62,580 nt of DNA from Hyphomicrobiaceae bacterium (lineage in GTDB: Bacteria; Pseudomonadota; Alphaproteobacteria; Rhizobiales; Xanthobacteraceae). Position 1 is the first letter of the stretch. Each line of letters starts with the position of its first letter. Position numbers and translations under genes: made by a program. Of the stretch, positions 1-8,054 are shown one piece after another. The stretch lies in assembly GCA_021324465.1 (NCBI GenBank), contig JAJPJB010000021.1, positions 1 to 62,580 of the forward strand, read 5' to 3'. The notes beneath the pieces are model-generated. The model was not told the DNA's origin. It searched no databases and saw only the letters and a program-made list of their open reading frames with translations.

Positions 1-66
1 CTCGATCTGAAAGCCCTCGCGCGGGCCTTCTTCATTGATATGCACGGCTGCCGGCAGATCGCTCAT
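1..66 (-). CDS. HMG-CoA lyase-like protein, N-terminus only (cut by window edge)
   Basis: Only the first 22 codons are inside the window. They read from an ATG at 66 and include the stretch NEEGPREGFQIE. That is the beta-1 strand motif of the HMG-CoA lyase / DRE-TIM metallolyase family, where the family pattern is roughly E-V-G-P-R-(D/E)-G-x-Q. The start codon overlaps the stop of the downstream CoA-transferase gene by four bases (ATGA, 63-66), so the two are translationally coupled. A lyase plus a family III CoA-transferase is a usual pair in catabolism of branched or dicarboxylic acids, where an acid is made into its CoA thioester and then cleaved. The real substrate cannot be told from 22 residues. 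Confidence 0.75.
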   Translation of the reverse strand, partial: MSDLPAAVHINEEGPREGFQIE

Positions 67-1280
67 GATTGGCTCTTTGCTTTGTCCGCGCCGGCAATGA
101 CGCCGCGCCGATCGAGTTCCGCAATCTCGTCCGGTGCAAGGCCAAGCGCGGTGAGAATTTCGGCGGTGTGCTCGCCGATCGCGGGCGGCTGGCGGCGCAG
201 CGCGAAATCGTGTTCGCCGATCTCCACTGGTAGACGCGGCACCTTGGTCTGCGCGCCGCTCTGCAGCGCCAGTTTGAGCATGCGGCCGCCCGCATTGAGC
301 TGTGGATCGTCGAATAGATCGCCGGGCCTAGCCACGGGCGAATAGGGAATGGCAATGCGGTCGAACACCTCGATGAGTTCGACAAGCTTGTGCTGTTTCA
401 GGATGTCGGCAACGAGCGGCAGCAGCACCGGCCGCGCGCGCACGCGATCTTCATTGCTCTTGTAGGCGGGATCCCGCAACAGATCGGCGCGCCCAAAATG
501 CTCGCAGAAGCGGCGCCAGTGCCGGTCACTGGTGATGCCGAGGAAAATCTGTTGCCCATCGGCGGTGGCGAATGGCTCGTAAACCGCCCAGGCGCCTTCG
601 CGCGCCGGCATCGGCGGCGGCGGCCGTCCGGTGACCGCCTGGCCAACCATGTGCTGCATCATCAGAAAGCTCGTCGATTCGAACAGAGCGGTCTTCACCA
701 TCTGGCCACGCCCGGTGCGGTCGCGCTCGCGCAGCGCCGCTTGTACCGCGATCACCGCGAACATGCCGCCCATGATGTCGACGACCGACGAGCCGGCGCG
801 CAGCGGTTGGCCGGGCGGCCCGGTCATGTAAGCCAGCCCGGACATGAATTGCACGACTTCGTCGAGCGCCGGGCGGTGCTCGTAAGGCCCGCTCAGGAAC
901 CCTTTTAGCGCGCAGAAGATCAGTCGCGGATTTTTTGGCGACAGGTCATCGTAGCCGCAGCCCAGCCGGTCCATCGTGCCCGGCGCATAGTTTTCCAGCA
1001 CCACGTCGGACTTCGCCACGAGCCGGTGCAGCAGCGCGCGACCATCCTCGCATTTCAGATCGATCGCCAGGCTGCGTTTGTTGCGGTTGAAGGCCGGAAA
1101 AAATCCGGCGGCAAAGCCGGGCAGGCGCCGCGTGGTGTCGCCCGACGCCGGCTCGATCTTGATCACGTCGGCACCGAGATCGGCCAAAATGAGTCCCGCC
1201 GTCGGCCCCATGATGGTGTGGCAGAACTCGAGCACGCGCAGGCCGGCGAGCGGGAGGGGAGCCTTACTCTGGACGGTCAT
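63..1280 (-). CDS. Family III CoA-transferase (CaiB/BaiF)
   Basis: The protein has 405 residues, the usual size for this family, which moves CoA between carboxylic acids. The N-terminus carries the family signature around residues 25-43 (GPTAGLILADLGADVIKIE). Asp168, in SVVDIMGG, sits where formyl-CoA transferase has its catalytic Asp169. I chose the ATG at 1280 because the reading frame upstream (to 1370) falls in an intergenic repeat and looks non-coding. The gene overlaps the HMG-CoA-lyase-like start by 4 bp and probably shares its transcript, with the lyase first. The family is certain; the acid substrate is not known. Confidence 0.92.
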   Translation of the reverse strand: MTVQSKAPLPLAGLRVLEFCHTIMGPTAGLILADLGADVIKIEPASGDTTRRLPGFAAGFFPAFNRNKRSLAIDLKCEDGRALLHRLVAKSDVVLENYAPGTMDRLGCGYDDLSPKNPRLIFCALKGFLSGPYEHRPALDEVVQFMSGLAYMTGPPGQPLRAGSSVVDIMGGMFAVIAVQAALRERDRTGRGQMVKTALFESTSFLMMQHMVGQAVTGRPPPPMPAREGAWAVYEPFATADGQQIFLGITSDRHWRRFCEHFGRADLLRDPAYKSNEDRVRARPVLLPLVADILKQHKLVELIEVFDRIAIPYSPVARPGDLFDDPQLNAGGRMLKLALQSGAQTKVPRLPVEIGEHDFALRRQPPAIGEHTAEILTALGLAPDEIAELDRRGVIAGADKAKSQS

Positions 1281-1300
1281 GATCGCTAATCTAGGCTGCC

Positions 1301-1330
1301 ATGGCCGGGCTTGCACCGGCCATCCACGTC
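1301..1330. repeat. Dispersed 30-nt hairpin repeat, family A, copy 1
   Basis: The arms ATGGCCGG (1301-1308) and CCGGCCAT (1316-1323) pair perfectly around a 7-nt loop and are followed by CCACGTC. The same 30-nt pattern recurs in the gaps near 49650 (two copies, inverted) and 52595 (reverse orientation) with a handful of changes. All copies are intergenic, as expected for REP-like elements of Bradyrhizobium relatives. Confidence 0.6.
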
Positions 1331-1400
1331 TATGCCGCGCCGCATGGCATAACGACGCGGATGTCTGCAAGAGGTGCGGGCCTGACGCAGGGGAGGCGTT

Positions 1401-1793
1401 ATGCAGAAATCATTCGTGCGCGGCGCGCGGGCGCAGACGCGCGCATATTCGCCGGCTGTTATCACGGAAGGCGCGGGCAAGATCGTCTGGCTCGCCGGCC
1501 ATACCGGCGCCGTGGACGATGCCGGACAGTCGCTCGCCGGCGATTTCGACGCGCAGTGCCGGCAGACCTTCCGCAATATCGAGAAGACACTGGCCGAGGC
1601 CGGCGCCAAGCTTGCCGACCTCGTCACCATGACGGTATTTCTGATCGACGCGCGGCACACGACGCGCATGACCGAGCTGCGCACTGAGATTCTCGGCAAG
1701 GATTTTCCGGCGAGCGCCGCCATCACGGTGGCCGGCTTCGCGCAGCCCGAGATGATGATCGAGATTCAGGCGGTGGCGGTGGTGGGCCGGTAG
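1401..1793 (+). CDS. RidA/YjgF-family protein without the catalytic Arg
   Basis: This 130-residue protein has the single YjgF/YER057c/UK114 fold, typically a trimer with active sites between subunits. RidA proper hydrolyses reactive enamines and imines made by PLP enzymes. The C-terminal motif is recognisable (FPASAAITVAGF, then IEIQAVAVV). However, the Arg of the canonical P-A-R motif, which binds the substrate carboxylate in RidA, is Ser here. The protein therefore belongs to one of the other Rid subfamilies, and deaminase activity should not be assumed. The ATG at 1401 has a strong ribosome binding site (GGGGAGG, 4 nt upstream). It stands alone on the plus strand between two minus-strand genes. 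Confidence 0.88.
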   Translation: MQKSFVRGARAQTRAYSPAVITEGAGKIVWLAGHTGAVDDAGQSLAGDFDAQCRQTFRNIEKTLAEAGAKLADLVTMTVFLIDARHTTRMTELRTEILGKDFPASAAITVAGFAQPEMMIEIQAVAVVGR

Positions 1794-1860
1794 CGGCATC
1801 CGCTGATTCCGGTGCAAGCGCGTGCGGGCGGGGATCGAGGAGCGCGGCGCGGACATCCCA

Positions 1861-1890
1861 TTGGGTCCCCGCTTTATTGCGGGCGAGCGG
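1861..1890. repeat. Dispersed repeat, family C, copy 1
   Basis: A stretch of the form GGGTCCCCGCTTTATTGCGG followed by GCGAGCGG lies in the gap after the RidA-like gene. Related sequences occur at 35189-35218 (same orientation) and about 10362-10393 (reverse orientation), all between genes. The shared core is CCCGC, a short variable loop, GCGG-like arms, then GA(A/C)GAGCGG-like sequence. Confidence 0.45.
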
Positions 1891-1898
1891 TACTCCGA

Positions 1899-4226
1899 TC
1901 ACGCGCTCTTCGTCCGCGCATCCTTGATCGCGCGCCACAGCACTTCGGGCGTCGCCGGCATCGGCACATGCTTGATGCCGAGCACCGAGAGCGCGTCGAC
2001 CAGCGCATTGGCCACGGCCGGCATGGCCCCGACGCAGCCGGCTTCGCCGGCCCCTTTGATGCCGAGCGGATTGGTCTTGGTAGGCACCGGATTTGAGTCG
2101 ACATGAAAGGCGGTGAGATCAGCGGCGCGCGGCATGGCATAGTCCATGAACGAGCCGGTGAGCATTTGGCCGGACGAATCGAATTTGATGTCTTCCATCA
2201 GGATCTGGCCGACGCCCATGGCGATGCCGCCGTCGATCTGGCCGTGCAGCAATAATGGATTGAGCACAGTCCCGACATCGTCGACGACATTATAATTCAC
2301 GATCTCGACCGTGCCGGTCTCCTCGTCGATTTCGAGCTCGCAGACATGCACGCCATTGGGATAGCTTGCGACCGAGCCGCTATAGATCGCTTTCTCGATC
2401 AGGCCGGGCTCCATGCCCTTGGGCAGGTTGTTCGGGTCAAGTGAAGCCTTCGCCACTTCTTTGATCGTCAGCGTGCGATTGCTCTTCGGGCTCGAGAAGA
2501 TGCCTTCGTGGAAATTGATGTCGGCGACATCCACCTTGAGCATATGCGCGGCGATGGCCTTGCCTTTCGCTTCGATCTTCTCCGCCGCCAGCGTGAAGGC
2601 CGAGCCGGAAAACGCCGCCGAGCGTGAGCCGCCGGTGCCCTCGGCGAAGAAGACCTGGTCGGTGTCGCCTTGGATATAGGTCACTTCATGCGGGTCGAGC
2701 CCGAGCCGGTCGCAGACGACCTGCTTGAACGCCGTCTCATGCCCCTGGCCCTGGTTGATGCTGCCGGAGAAGATCGAAACCGAGCCGGTGCGGTCGAAGC
2801 GGATTTCGGCGCCTTCGAGGCCGGCCGCTGCCGAACGCTCGATGGTGTTGGAGAAACCGAAGCCGCGCAGCTTGCCGTTCTTGCGCGCGGCCGCGCGCCG
2901 CGCCTCAAAGCCCTTCTTGTCGGCGGCTTGCAGCGCCAGATCAAGATTCTTTTCAAACTCGCCGCAATCGTAGGTGAAGGTCACGCTGGTCTTGAACGGC
3001 ATGGCGCTCGGCGGAATGGTGTTGCGCTTGCGCAGTTCCGCCGGGTCGATGCCGAGCTGATCGGCGGCGAGATCGACCATGCGCTCGATCACATAGCCGG
3101 CCTCCGGCCTGCCATTGCCGCGATAGGGCCGCACCGGCTGGGTATTGGTGAACACGGCGGTGACATCGATATGCGAAGCCGGTGTGCGATAGACACCGGC
3201 AAGCGTACCGAGATTGCCAGTAAACGCCGGCATGCCGGTCTGCATATAGGCACCGATCGCGGCGATGATTTTTGCACGGAAGCCAAGAAAATTTCCATCC
3301 TTGTCGAGCGCAAGCTCGGCGGTCGTGACATTATCGCGCGCCTGCGCGTCGCAGAGAAAAGATTCCGAACGCGTTGCCGTCCATTTCACCGGCCGCCCGA
3401 TCAGCTTCGCCGCGCAGAGCACCAGCGCGACTTCGTTGTAGACAGCCGACTTCATGCCAAAGCTGCCGCCGATGTCGCCGCAGACGACGCGGATCTTGCT
3501 GTCAGGCACTTTCAGGACATGCTGCGACAGCTCGGTCTGAAACACGTTGGTGCGCTGCAGCGTCGTATAGATCGTGAACCGCCCTTCGATCGGCTCGAAT
3601 AGGCCGATGCAGCCGCGCGGCTCCATGGTCGCCGCCGTGACGCGGTTGATCACGAAATCATGTTTGACCACATGCGCCGCCTTCGCAAAGGCGGCATCAG
3701 TTGCCTCTTTGTTGCCTTCGACCTGCACGAAGCCGATATTGTTCGGGCAATCGTCCCACACCAGCGGCGCGCCCGGCTTGATCGCCTCGCCGGTCGACAC
3801 GATCGCGGGCAGCGGTTCGTAATCCACCTCGATCAGCTCCGACGCGTCGATCGCCTGATAGAGCGTCTCGCCAACGACAAATGCGACATAGTCGCCGATC
3901 ATGCGCACGCGATCTTCGGCGAGCGCCGGATAGCGCGGCCGGTAGCCCGGCGCGCCGTCGCGGCGCTTGAGCCCGCCCGGCACCGGCAGATCGCCGAAGC
4001 CGGCCATCTTGTAGTCGGCCGCGGTAATCACCGCGAGCACGCCGGGTGCGGCTCTGGCTTTCGACGTGTCGATCGAGCGGATGCGCGCATGGGCGTGCGG
4101 CGAGCGCAGCACGTAGCCGTAGACCATGCCGGGAAACACCATGTCGGCGATGTAGCGGCCGTGGCCCTTGACCAGCCGCGGATCCTCAAAGCGCGGGACT
4201 GGCTGCCCGATGGCGAATTCCCCCAT
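1899..4226 (-). CDS. Molybdenum hydroxylase large subunit (xanthine dehydrogenase / CoxL-like, not CO dehydrogenase)
   Basis: The product is a 775-residue molybdopterin-binding subunit of the xanthine oxidase family, which hydroxylates a C-H or aldehyde carbon using molybdenum. It starts with the family opening (GQPVPRFEDPRLVKGHGRY) and ends with the KGAGEAG motif near residue 726, which holds the catalytic Glu. The loop near residues 366-375 reads PYRGNGRPEA. True CO dehydrogenase has A-Y-x-C-S-F-R there, so CO is not the substrate. The ATG at 4226 is preceded by GAGGA, which decides the start. No medium (FAD) or small (2Fe-2S) subunit gene lies beside it in the window. Partners must be encoded elsewhere, or the protein uses unusual ones. 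It is divergent from an iron-sulfur protein gene. Confidence 0.92.
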   Translation of the reverse strand: MGEFAIGQPVPRFEDPRLVKGHGRYIADMVFPGMVYGYVLRSPHAHARIRSIDTSKARAAPGVLAVITAADYKMAGFGDLPVPGGLKRRDGAPGYRPRYPALAEDRVRMIGDYVAFVVGETLYQAIDASELIEVDYEPLPAIVSTGEAIKPGAPLVWDDCPNNIGFVQVEGNKEATDAAFAKAAHVVKHDFVINRVTAATMEPRGCIGLFEPIEGRFTIYTTLQRTNVFQTELSQHVLKVPDSKIRVVCGDIGGSFGMKSAVYNEVALVLCAAKLIGRPVKWTATRSESFLCDAQARDNVTTAELALDKDGNFLGFRAKIIAAIGAYMQTGMPAFTGNLGTLAGVYRTPASHIDVTAVFTNTQPVRPYRGNGRPEAGYVIERMVDLAADQLGIDPAELRKRNTIPPSAMPFKTSVTFTYDCGEFEKNLDLALQAADKKGFEARRAAARKNGKLRGFGFSNTIERSAAAGLEGAEIRFDRTGSVSIFSGSINQGQGHETAFKQVVCDRLGLDPHEVTYIQGDTDQVFFAEGTGGSRSAAFSGSAFTLAAEKIEAKGKAIAAHMLKVDVADINFHEGIFSSPKSNRTLTIKEVAKASLDPNNLPKGMEPGLIEKAIYSGSVASYPNGVHVCELEIDEETGTVEIVNYNVVDDVGTVLNPLLLHGQIDGGIAMGVGQILMEDIKFDSSGQMLTGSFMDYAMPRAADLTAFHVDSNPVPTKTNPLGIKGAGEAGCVGAMPAVANALVDALSVLGIKHVPMPATPEVLWRAIKDARTKSA

Positions 4227-4279
4227 GAATTCCTCGTCTGTCTGCGAAGCCGGATTGGTAAAGGCGCATACCAAAGACA

Positions 4280-4300
4280 TGCCCGGCGAGCGGCCGGGCA
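4280..4300. repeat. Perfect 8-bp hairpin between divergent genes
   Basis: The arms TGCCCGGC (4280-4287) and GCCGGGCA (4293-4300) flank a 5-nt loop in the 281-bp gap between the molybdenum hydroxylase and iron-sulfur genes. It resembles the stem of the family A repeats without the CCACGTC tail. It could also be an operator for the divergent promoters. Confidence 0.35.
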
Positions 4301-4507
4301 GGAATGCGCGGTCTTACATCGACTATGCAGGGCCTTCAATGTGCGGGTTGCTCAGGGCATGGGCGGCGACAAGGCAGACTTCCGCCGCCGGGGCCTGACG
4401 GGAAAAATGGCCGCCCTGCAGCAATGAAGGTTTCGCGCTGCAGCGCCGCCGTCGTGACCGGGCGATGCCCCCTTCAAGACACCCCTACTCGGCGCTACCT
4501 TAACGAC

Positions 4508-5872
4508 ATGACCGCCGCCGCACCCGAGACATTCGAATCTGCTCTGCGCGCCCGCGCGCAGGCCATGGCCGATGCCTGCACGCGCTGCGGCAAATGCGTC
4601 GAAGCCTGCCCGACGACCGAAGCTGCGGGCCTTACGCCTGAGGAGCGCGCCAATCCGGTCGAAGTGATCTCCGGTATCGTCGATCTGGTGCGGCAGGGCC
4701 AAGAGAGCAACAGCAGGGCCAACGACGCCGCGCGCAAATGGGCAAGCGGCTGCCTCCTGTCCGGCGAATGCATCAAGGCCTGCGATTACGGCGTCAATCC
4801 ACGCTTCCTGCTCTATATGGCGCGCATCGCCATGGCGCATGCCAAGGATGCGCCGGCCGAACAGCGTCGCGCCGGCGTCAACGGCTTCCGTCTGGTCGCC
4901 CGCGACGTGTCGCATCTGTCGCAGATACAGCTCGACGATGCGCTGCTCGCGCGGCTTGGTCAGGGGCCCAACCGGCCCGCCCGCGATCCCAACGCCAAGC
5001 CCGACTTCGTCTTCTATACCGGCTGCAATGTGCTCAAGACGCCACACATCGCTCTGCTCGCGCTCGACATTATGGATGCGCTCGGCGTGACCTATGAGGT
5101 GATGGGCGGCCCGACCCATTGCTGCGGCATCGTCCACATGCGCGCCGGCGATGTCGCGGCCTCAGGCCGTCTGGCCGAGAATACGATCGACAAACTATCG
5201 CAGAGCAGGACGGGGCAGGTCCTCTCCTGGTGTCCGTCCTGCCAGGTGCAGTTCACCGAGACCACGCTGCCGACGGTTGAGAAGCTGCGCGGCACAAGGC
5301 CGTTCGAGATGACGCCGTTCACGCTGTTCGTGCACAAGCATCTTGAACGCTTGCGGCCGCTGCTGCGCCGGCCGGTGCCGATGCGCATCGCGTTGCACCG
5401 CCATCCGGGCGTGCGCGGCGTGGTCGAGGCCGCACAGGACATTTTGCGCGCGGTGCCGGGCGTTGAACTGGTCGATCTGCGGCAGCCCGCGGTTGGGCTC
5501 CAGAGCAACAATCTGCGCGTGCTGCCGGAGTTTCGCAAGCAGCTGCAACTTGCCGAGCTTGATGCCGCGCAGGCCGCTGCGGTCGATGCACTGGTGGCCG
5601 TGTATCATTCCGATCACCGTGAGCTGTGCGCGCACGAGCGCGAGCGGCCGTTCCGCATCATGAATCTCTACGAAATCGTCGGGATGAGCATGGGCCTGCA
5701 CCGCGACGATCACTACAAGCGGCTGAAGATCATGCAGGACGCCGACGCGATCCTCGCCGATTGCCGGGACCTCGTGCAGAAACATGGCCTCGATGCTGCG
5801 ACCACACGCCTCGCAGTCCAGGCGATGCTCGACGAACAACCCGCGCCGCTGCGGGAAAGCAGAAACGTGTAA
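4508..5872 (+). CDS. HdrD/GlpC-like iron-sulfur oxidoreductase subunit with a modified second cluster motif
   Basis: The 454-residue protein has an N-terminal ferredoxin-type domain and a C-terminal cysteine-rich (CCG) region, as in heterodisulfide-reductase D and glycolate-oxidase iron-sulfur subunits. The first cluster motif is canonical (C24-x2-C27-x2-C30-x3-C34). The second is C82-x2-S85-x2-C88-x3-C92, with Ser replacing the second Cys, which suggests a [3Fe-4S] or Ser-ligated cluster. A CCG motif (THCCGIVHM) follows around residue 203, and a CPSC pair later. The ATG at 4508 begins the recognisable domain; upstream sequence in frame looks non-coding. It is divergent from the molybdenum hydroxylase gene, so it may pass electrons for that enzyme. 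That link is inference. Confidence 0.85.
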   Translation: MTAAAPETFESALRARAQAMADACTRCGKCVEACPTTEAAGLTPEERANPVEVISGIVDLVRQGQESNSRANDAARKWASGCLLSGECIKACDYGVNPRFLLYMARIAMAHAKDAPAEQRRAGVNGFRLVARDVSHLSQIQLDDALLARLGQGPNRPARDPNAKPDFVFYTGCNVLKTPHIALLALDIMDALGVTYEVMGGPTHCCGIVHMRAGDVAASGRLAENTIDKLSQSRTGQVLSWCPSCQVQFTETTLPTVEKLRGTRPFEMTPFTLFVHKHLERLRPLLRRPVPMRIALHRHPGVRGVVEAAQDILRAVPGVELVDLRQPAVGLQSNNLRVLPEFRKQLQLAELDAAQAAAVDALVAVYHSDHRELCAHERERPFRIMNLYEIVGMSMGLHRDDHYKRLKIMQDADAILADCRDLVQKHGLDAATTRLAVQAMLDEQPAPLRESRNV

Positions 5873-5880
5873 GTGAGATG

Positions 5881-5935
5881 GCCGCGAAAGCGGCATAGCC
5901 CACCACGGCATGCAGGGAAGCCGAAGGGTTCGGCT
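5881..5935. terminator. Possible terminator hairpins between convergent genes
   Basis: There are two small hairpins just after the iron-sulfur gene: GCCGC/GCGGC around a GAAA loop (5881-5894) and AGCCGAA/TTCGGCT around GGG (5919-5935). The second touches the stop of the convergent small gene. Neither is followed by a clear T-run on the plus strand, so intrinsic termination is only possible. Confidence 0.3.
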
Positions 5936-6155
5936 ATCGTTCAGTCTCTCTGCTGTGCCGAGGCGTGGCCGGACGCCTTTTTCGGCGCCCCGCCAATCCG
6001 TGAGAGGCAAAACTATCGATCTGATCGGCGAGCAGGCGCCAGCCCTGGGCGAGTTCGAGATAAGCCTGCTTGATCGCCGCATCCTTGGCGGTCTGGGCCG
6101 CCGCATAGCATTCGGCGGCATGCTTGCGGAAAAAATCAGAACGCGCAACCAGCAT
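5934..6155 (-). CDS. Small conserved hypothetical protein
   Basis: The product is 73 residues and probably soluble and helical. The core RSDFFRKHAAECYAAAQTAK, followed by a YLELAQGWRLLADQI segment, resembles a small protein I have seen repeatedly in Bradyrhizobium-type genomes with no assigned function. The ATG at 6155 has a good ribosome binding site (GGAAGG, 5-8 nt upstream). A longer in-frame start at 6248 lacks one. The C-terminal 20 residues are basic (GRRKRRPATPRHSRETER). It stands alone and is convergent with the iron-sulfur gene. Confidence 0.65.
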   Translation of the reverse strand: MLVARSDFFRKHAAECYAAAQTAKDAAIKQAYLELAQGWRLLADQIDSFASHGLAGRRKRRPATPRHSRETER

Positions 6156-6287
6156 AGCGCCTTCCGTCACCCGGCCAACAAGGGCAACGGCAAGGACTGT
6201 TATTTGGTTCCAAGGAATGGACGCGTAGGGTCGGCGCCGCGCGGTCAAGTGCTGCGCGCGATCTTGCCGAGCCGAGCGTTCAGACCC

Positions 6288-7250
6288 TTATTTCATGTAC
6301 CTATCGACAAGCATCTGCGCGCTCTGCCGATCCTTTTTCAGAAACGTCGCGAAGTCCGCCGTAGAGCCGGCAACCGGCTCAAGAAAATTCTGGTGGGCGA
6401 AGTCGGTGAATCTCGGGCTCTGGAAAATTTTGAGCAATTCATCATGCAGGCGCATGACGATCGGTGTTGGTGTGCCGGTAGGGACCACCACGCCCCAATA
6501 GATCGGTCCGGCCGGATAGGCGCCAAAGCCCGCTTCGGCAAAGGTCGGGATGTCGGGCCATTGCGGCGAACGATGCGAGGCGGTGATTGCCAGCACCTTG
6601 ACCTTGTCGCCCTTGATCTGGCTGACCATGTTGCCAACGCCGATCTTGGTGACATCGATCGTATTACCTAGCAGCGCGCTTGTGATCTCACTACCCCCTT
6701 TGTAGGGGATCGCCACGAATTTTGTGTTCCAGTGCTCGCCGAGCCATTGGCGAAAGGCGTCAGTCGTCGTGCGCTCGCCGAGGGTGCCGTAATTGAGTTT
6801 GCCGGGCTCGGCCACCGCTTTGGCCCGCAACTGGTCAAGGGAGCCGATGGCGGAGCCGCCGGGCACCATCAGGCCTTCCGTCACATTGTACATATGGATG
6901 ACCGGGACGAAATCTTTCTCAGGATCGTAGGGCAGGTTTGGGATGGTCAGCGGATTAAAGGACATCGTATCCGGGCTAACGAGACAGAGCGTATAGCCGT
7001 CGGGCGCCGCTTTGGCGCAGTCGGTGCCGCCCAGAACCATGGCGGCGCCCGGCCGATTCACTACGACGACAGGTTGGCCGAGCCGCTCCTGCAACTCTTG
7101 CGCCGTCAAGCGTGCCGCGACATCGGTGACCGAGCCGACCGAAATCGGCACGATCAGCTTGATCGAATGGTCCGGATAAGTCTGCGCGCTGGCCGGCCGA
7201 GCCAACGCTGCCAGCCCCACAATCACAATACCCCACAGCCAATGTCTCAT
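6288..7250 (-). CDS. Bug/TctC-family periplasmic solute-binding protein
   Basis: The 320-residue protein has a Sec signal peptide (about residues 1-22, cleaved after PASA) and then the typical Bug opening YPDHSIKLIVP. APDGYTL and PYKGGSE-type loops place carboxylates in this family. These proteins normally hand organic acids to the TctAB membrane pair, but no tctA or tctB gene is near. The start has GGGAGGG 5 nt upstream. It is the last gene of a probable three-gene minus-strand operon with the dienelactone-hydrolase-like and propeller-lyase genes (gaps of 36 and 27 bp), so the ligand is probably a small organic acid related to those enzymes. Confidence 0.92.
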   Translation of the reverse strand: MRHWLWGIVIVGLAALARPASAQTYPDHSIKLIVPISVGSVTDVAARLTAQELQERLGQPVVVVNRPGAAMVLGGTDCAKAAPDGYTLCLVSPDTMSFNPLTIPNLPYDPEKDFVPVIHMYNVTEGLMVPGGSAIGSLDQLRAKAVAEPGKLNYGTLGERTTTDAFRQWLGEHWNTKFVAIPYKGGSEITSALLGNTIDVTKIGVGNMVSQIKGDKVKVLAITASHRSPQWPDIPTFAEAGFGAYPAGPIYWGVVVPTGTPTPIVMRLHDELLKIFQSPRFTDFAHQNFLEPVAGSTADFATFLKKDRQSAQMLVDRYMK

Positions 7251-7286
7251 GTTGCCCTCCCTGTCTCGTCTGCGCCCGCTCCAGGC

Positions 7287-8027
7287 TTATTTTCCGGCGA
7301 TCCGCCCTTCGAAGGCATCGCTGATGAACTCTTCGATGAGGCGATAGGTCTGCCGCGCGGCGGCTTCGTTGTATTCGGCGACGCCGGGCACGTTCGCTTC
7401 CGGCTCGCAGAAGGAATGGACGAGATGACCAAAGGTCAGCATCTGCCAGCTCGCTTTGGCGGCTTCCATCTCTTGCTCGAAGGCGTCGCGCTGCGCTTTG
7501 GGCGAGACCGGATCGGCCGCGCCGTGCACCACGAGCAGCGCTGCCTTGACGTCGCCCGGCTTCGCCGCGATCGAGGTTGTGAGGTCGCCGTGCAATGAGA
7601 TCGCCGCCTGCAGGTCGGCGCCGCTGCGCGCCAGTTCGAGCACATTGCCGCCGCCAAAACAGAAGCCGACCGCTGCTTTGCGGGAGATATCGGCGATGCC
7701 ACGCTTTTCGCTCTCGCTCAGGAGCGTTGCGAGCGCCGCGGCAATGCGCAATCGCCGCTCCTTGGCGTCGGCGCGCAGCGCATCGGCAAGCTGCGCGGAT
7801 TCCGGCGGCCCCGCGCTCACCTTGCCGTCGCCATACATGTCGGCAACGAAGCCGATGAAGCGCGAGCCCGCCAGCATTTGGGTGCGCTCGATCGCCTCCT
7901 CGGTGACACCCAGCCAATTGGGCGCCACCAGAAGGAGCGGACGCTTGCTGCGCACGCGCTCGTTATAGACCAGCGCGCCGCTAAAGCGTCTGCCGCCAGC
8001 CTCATAGGTGACCCGTTCGACTGCCAT
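7287..8027 (-). CDS. Dienelactone-hydrolase family protein
   Basis: This 246-residue alpha/beta hydrolase has the dienelactone hydrolase signature. The nucleophile is Cys123 in GFCFGGG, and Asp172 (GAADPV) and His204 (LVHSFCEP) complete the Cys-Asp-His triad. Family members open lactone rings from chlorocatechol and related aromatic breakdown, although many act as general carboxylesterases. There is no signal peptide, so it is cytoplasmic. It sits between a Bug protein and a propeller lyase on the same strand. Confidence 0.9.
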   Translation of the reverse strand: MAVERVTYEAGGRRFSGALVYNERVRSKRPLLLVAPNWLGVTEEAIERTQMLAGSRFIGFVADMYGDGKVSAGPPESAQLADALRADAKERRLRIAAALATLLSESEKRGIADISRKAAVGFCFGGGNVLELARSGADLQAAISLHGDLTTSIAAKPGDVKAALLVVHGAADPVSPKAQRDAFEQEMEAAKASWQMLTFGHLVHSFCEPEANVPGVAEYNEAAARQTYRLIEEFISDAFEGRIAGK

Positions 8028-8054
8028 TTTTTGCTCGCTGCGGATAAGATCGCT

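Noticed and set aside
1281-1370. N-terminal extension of the first CoA-transferase.
   Set aside because: The extension lies in the family A repeat, is Arg/His-rich and precedes a good family start at 1280.
1899-4226. Aerobic CO dehydrogenase large subunit.
   Set aside because: The diagnostic A-Y-x-C-S-F-R loop is P-Y-R-G-N-G-R here, and no CoxM or CoxS genes are adjacent.
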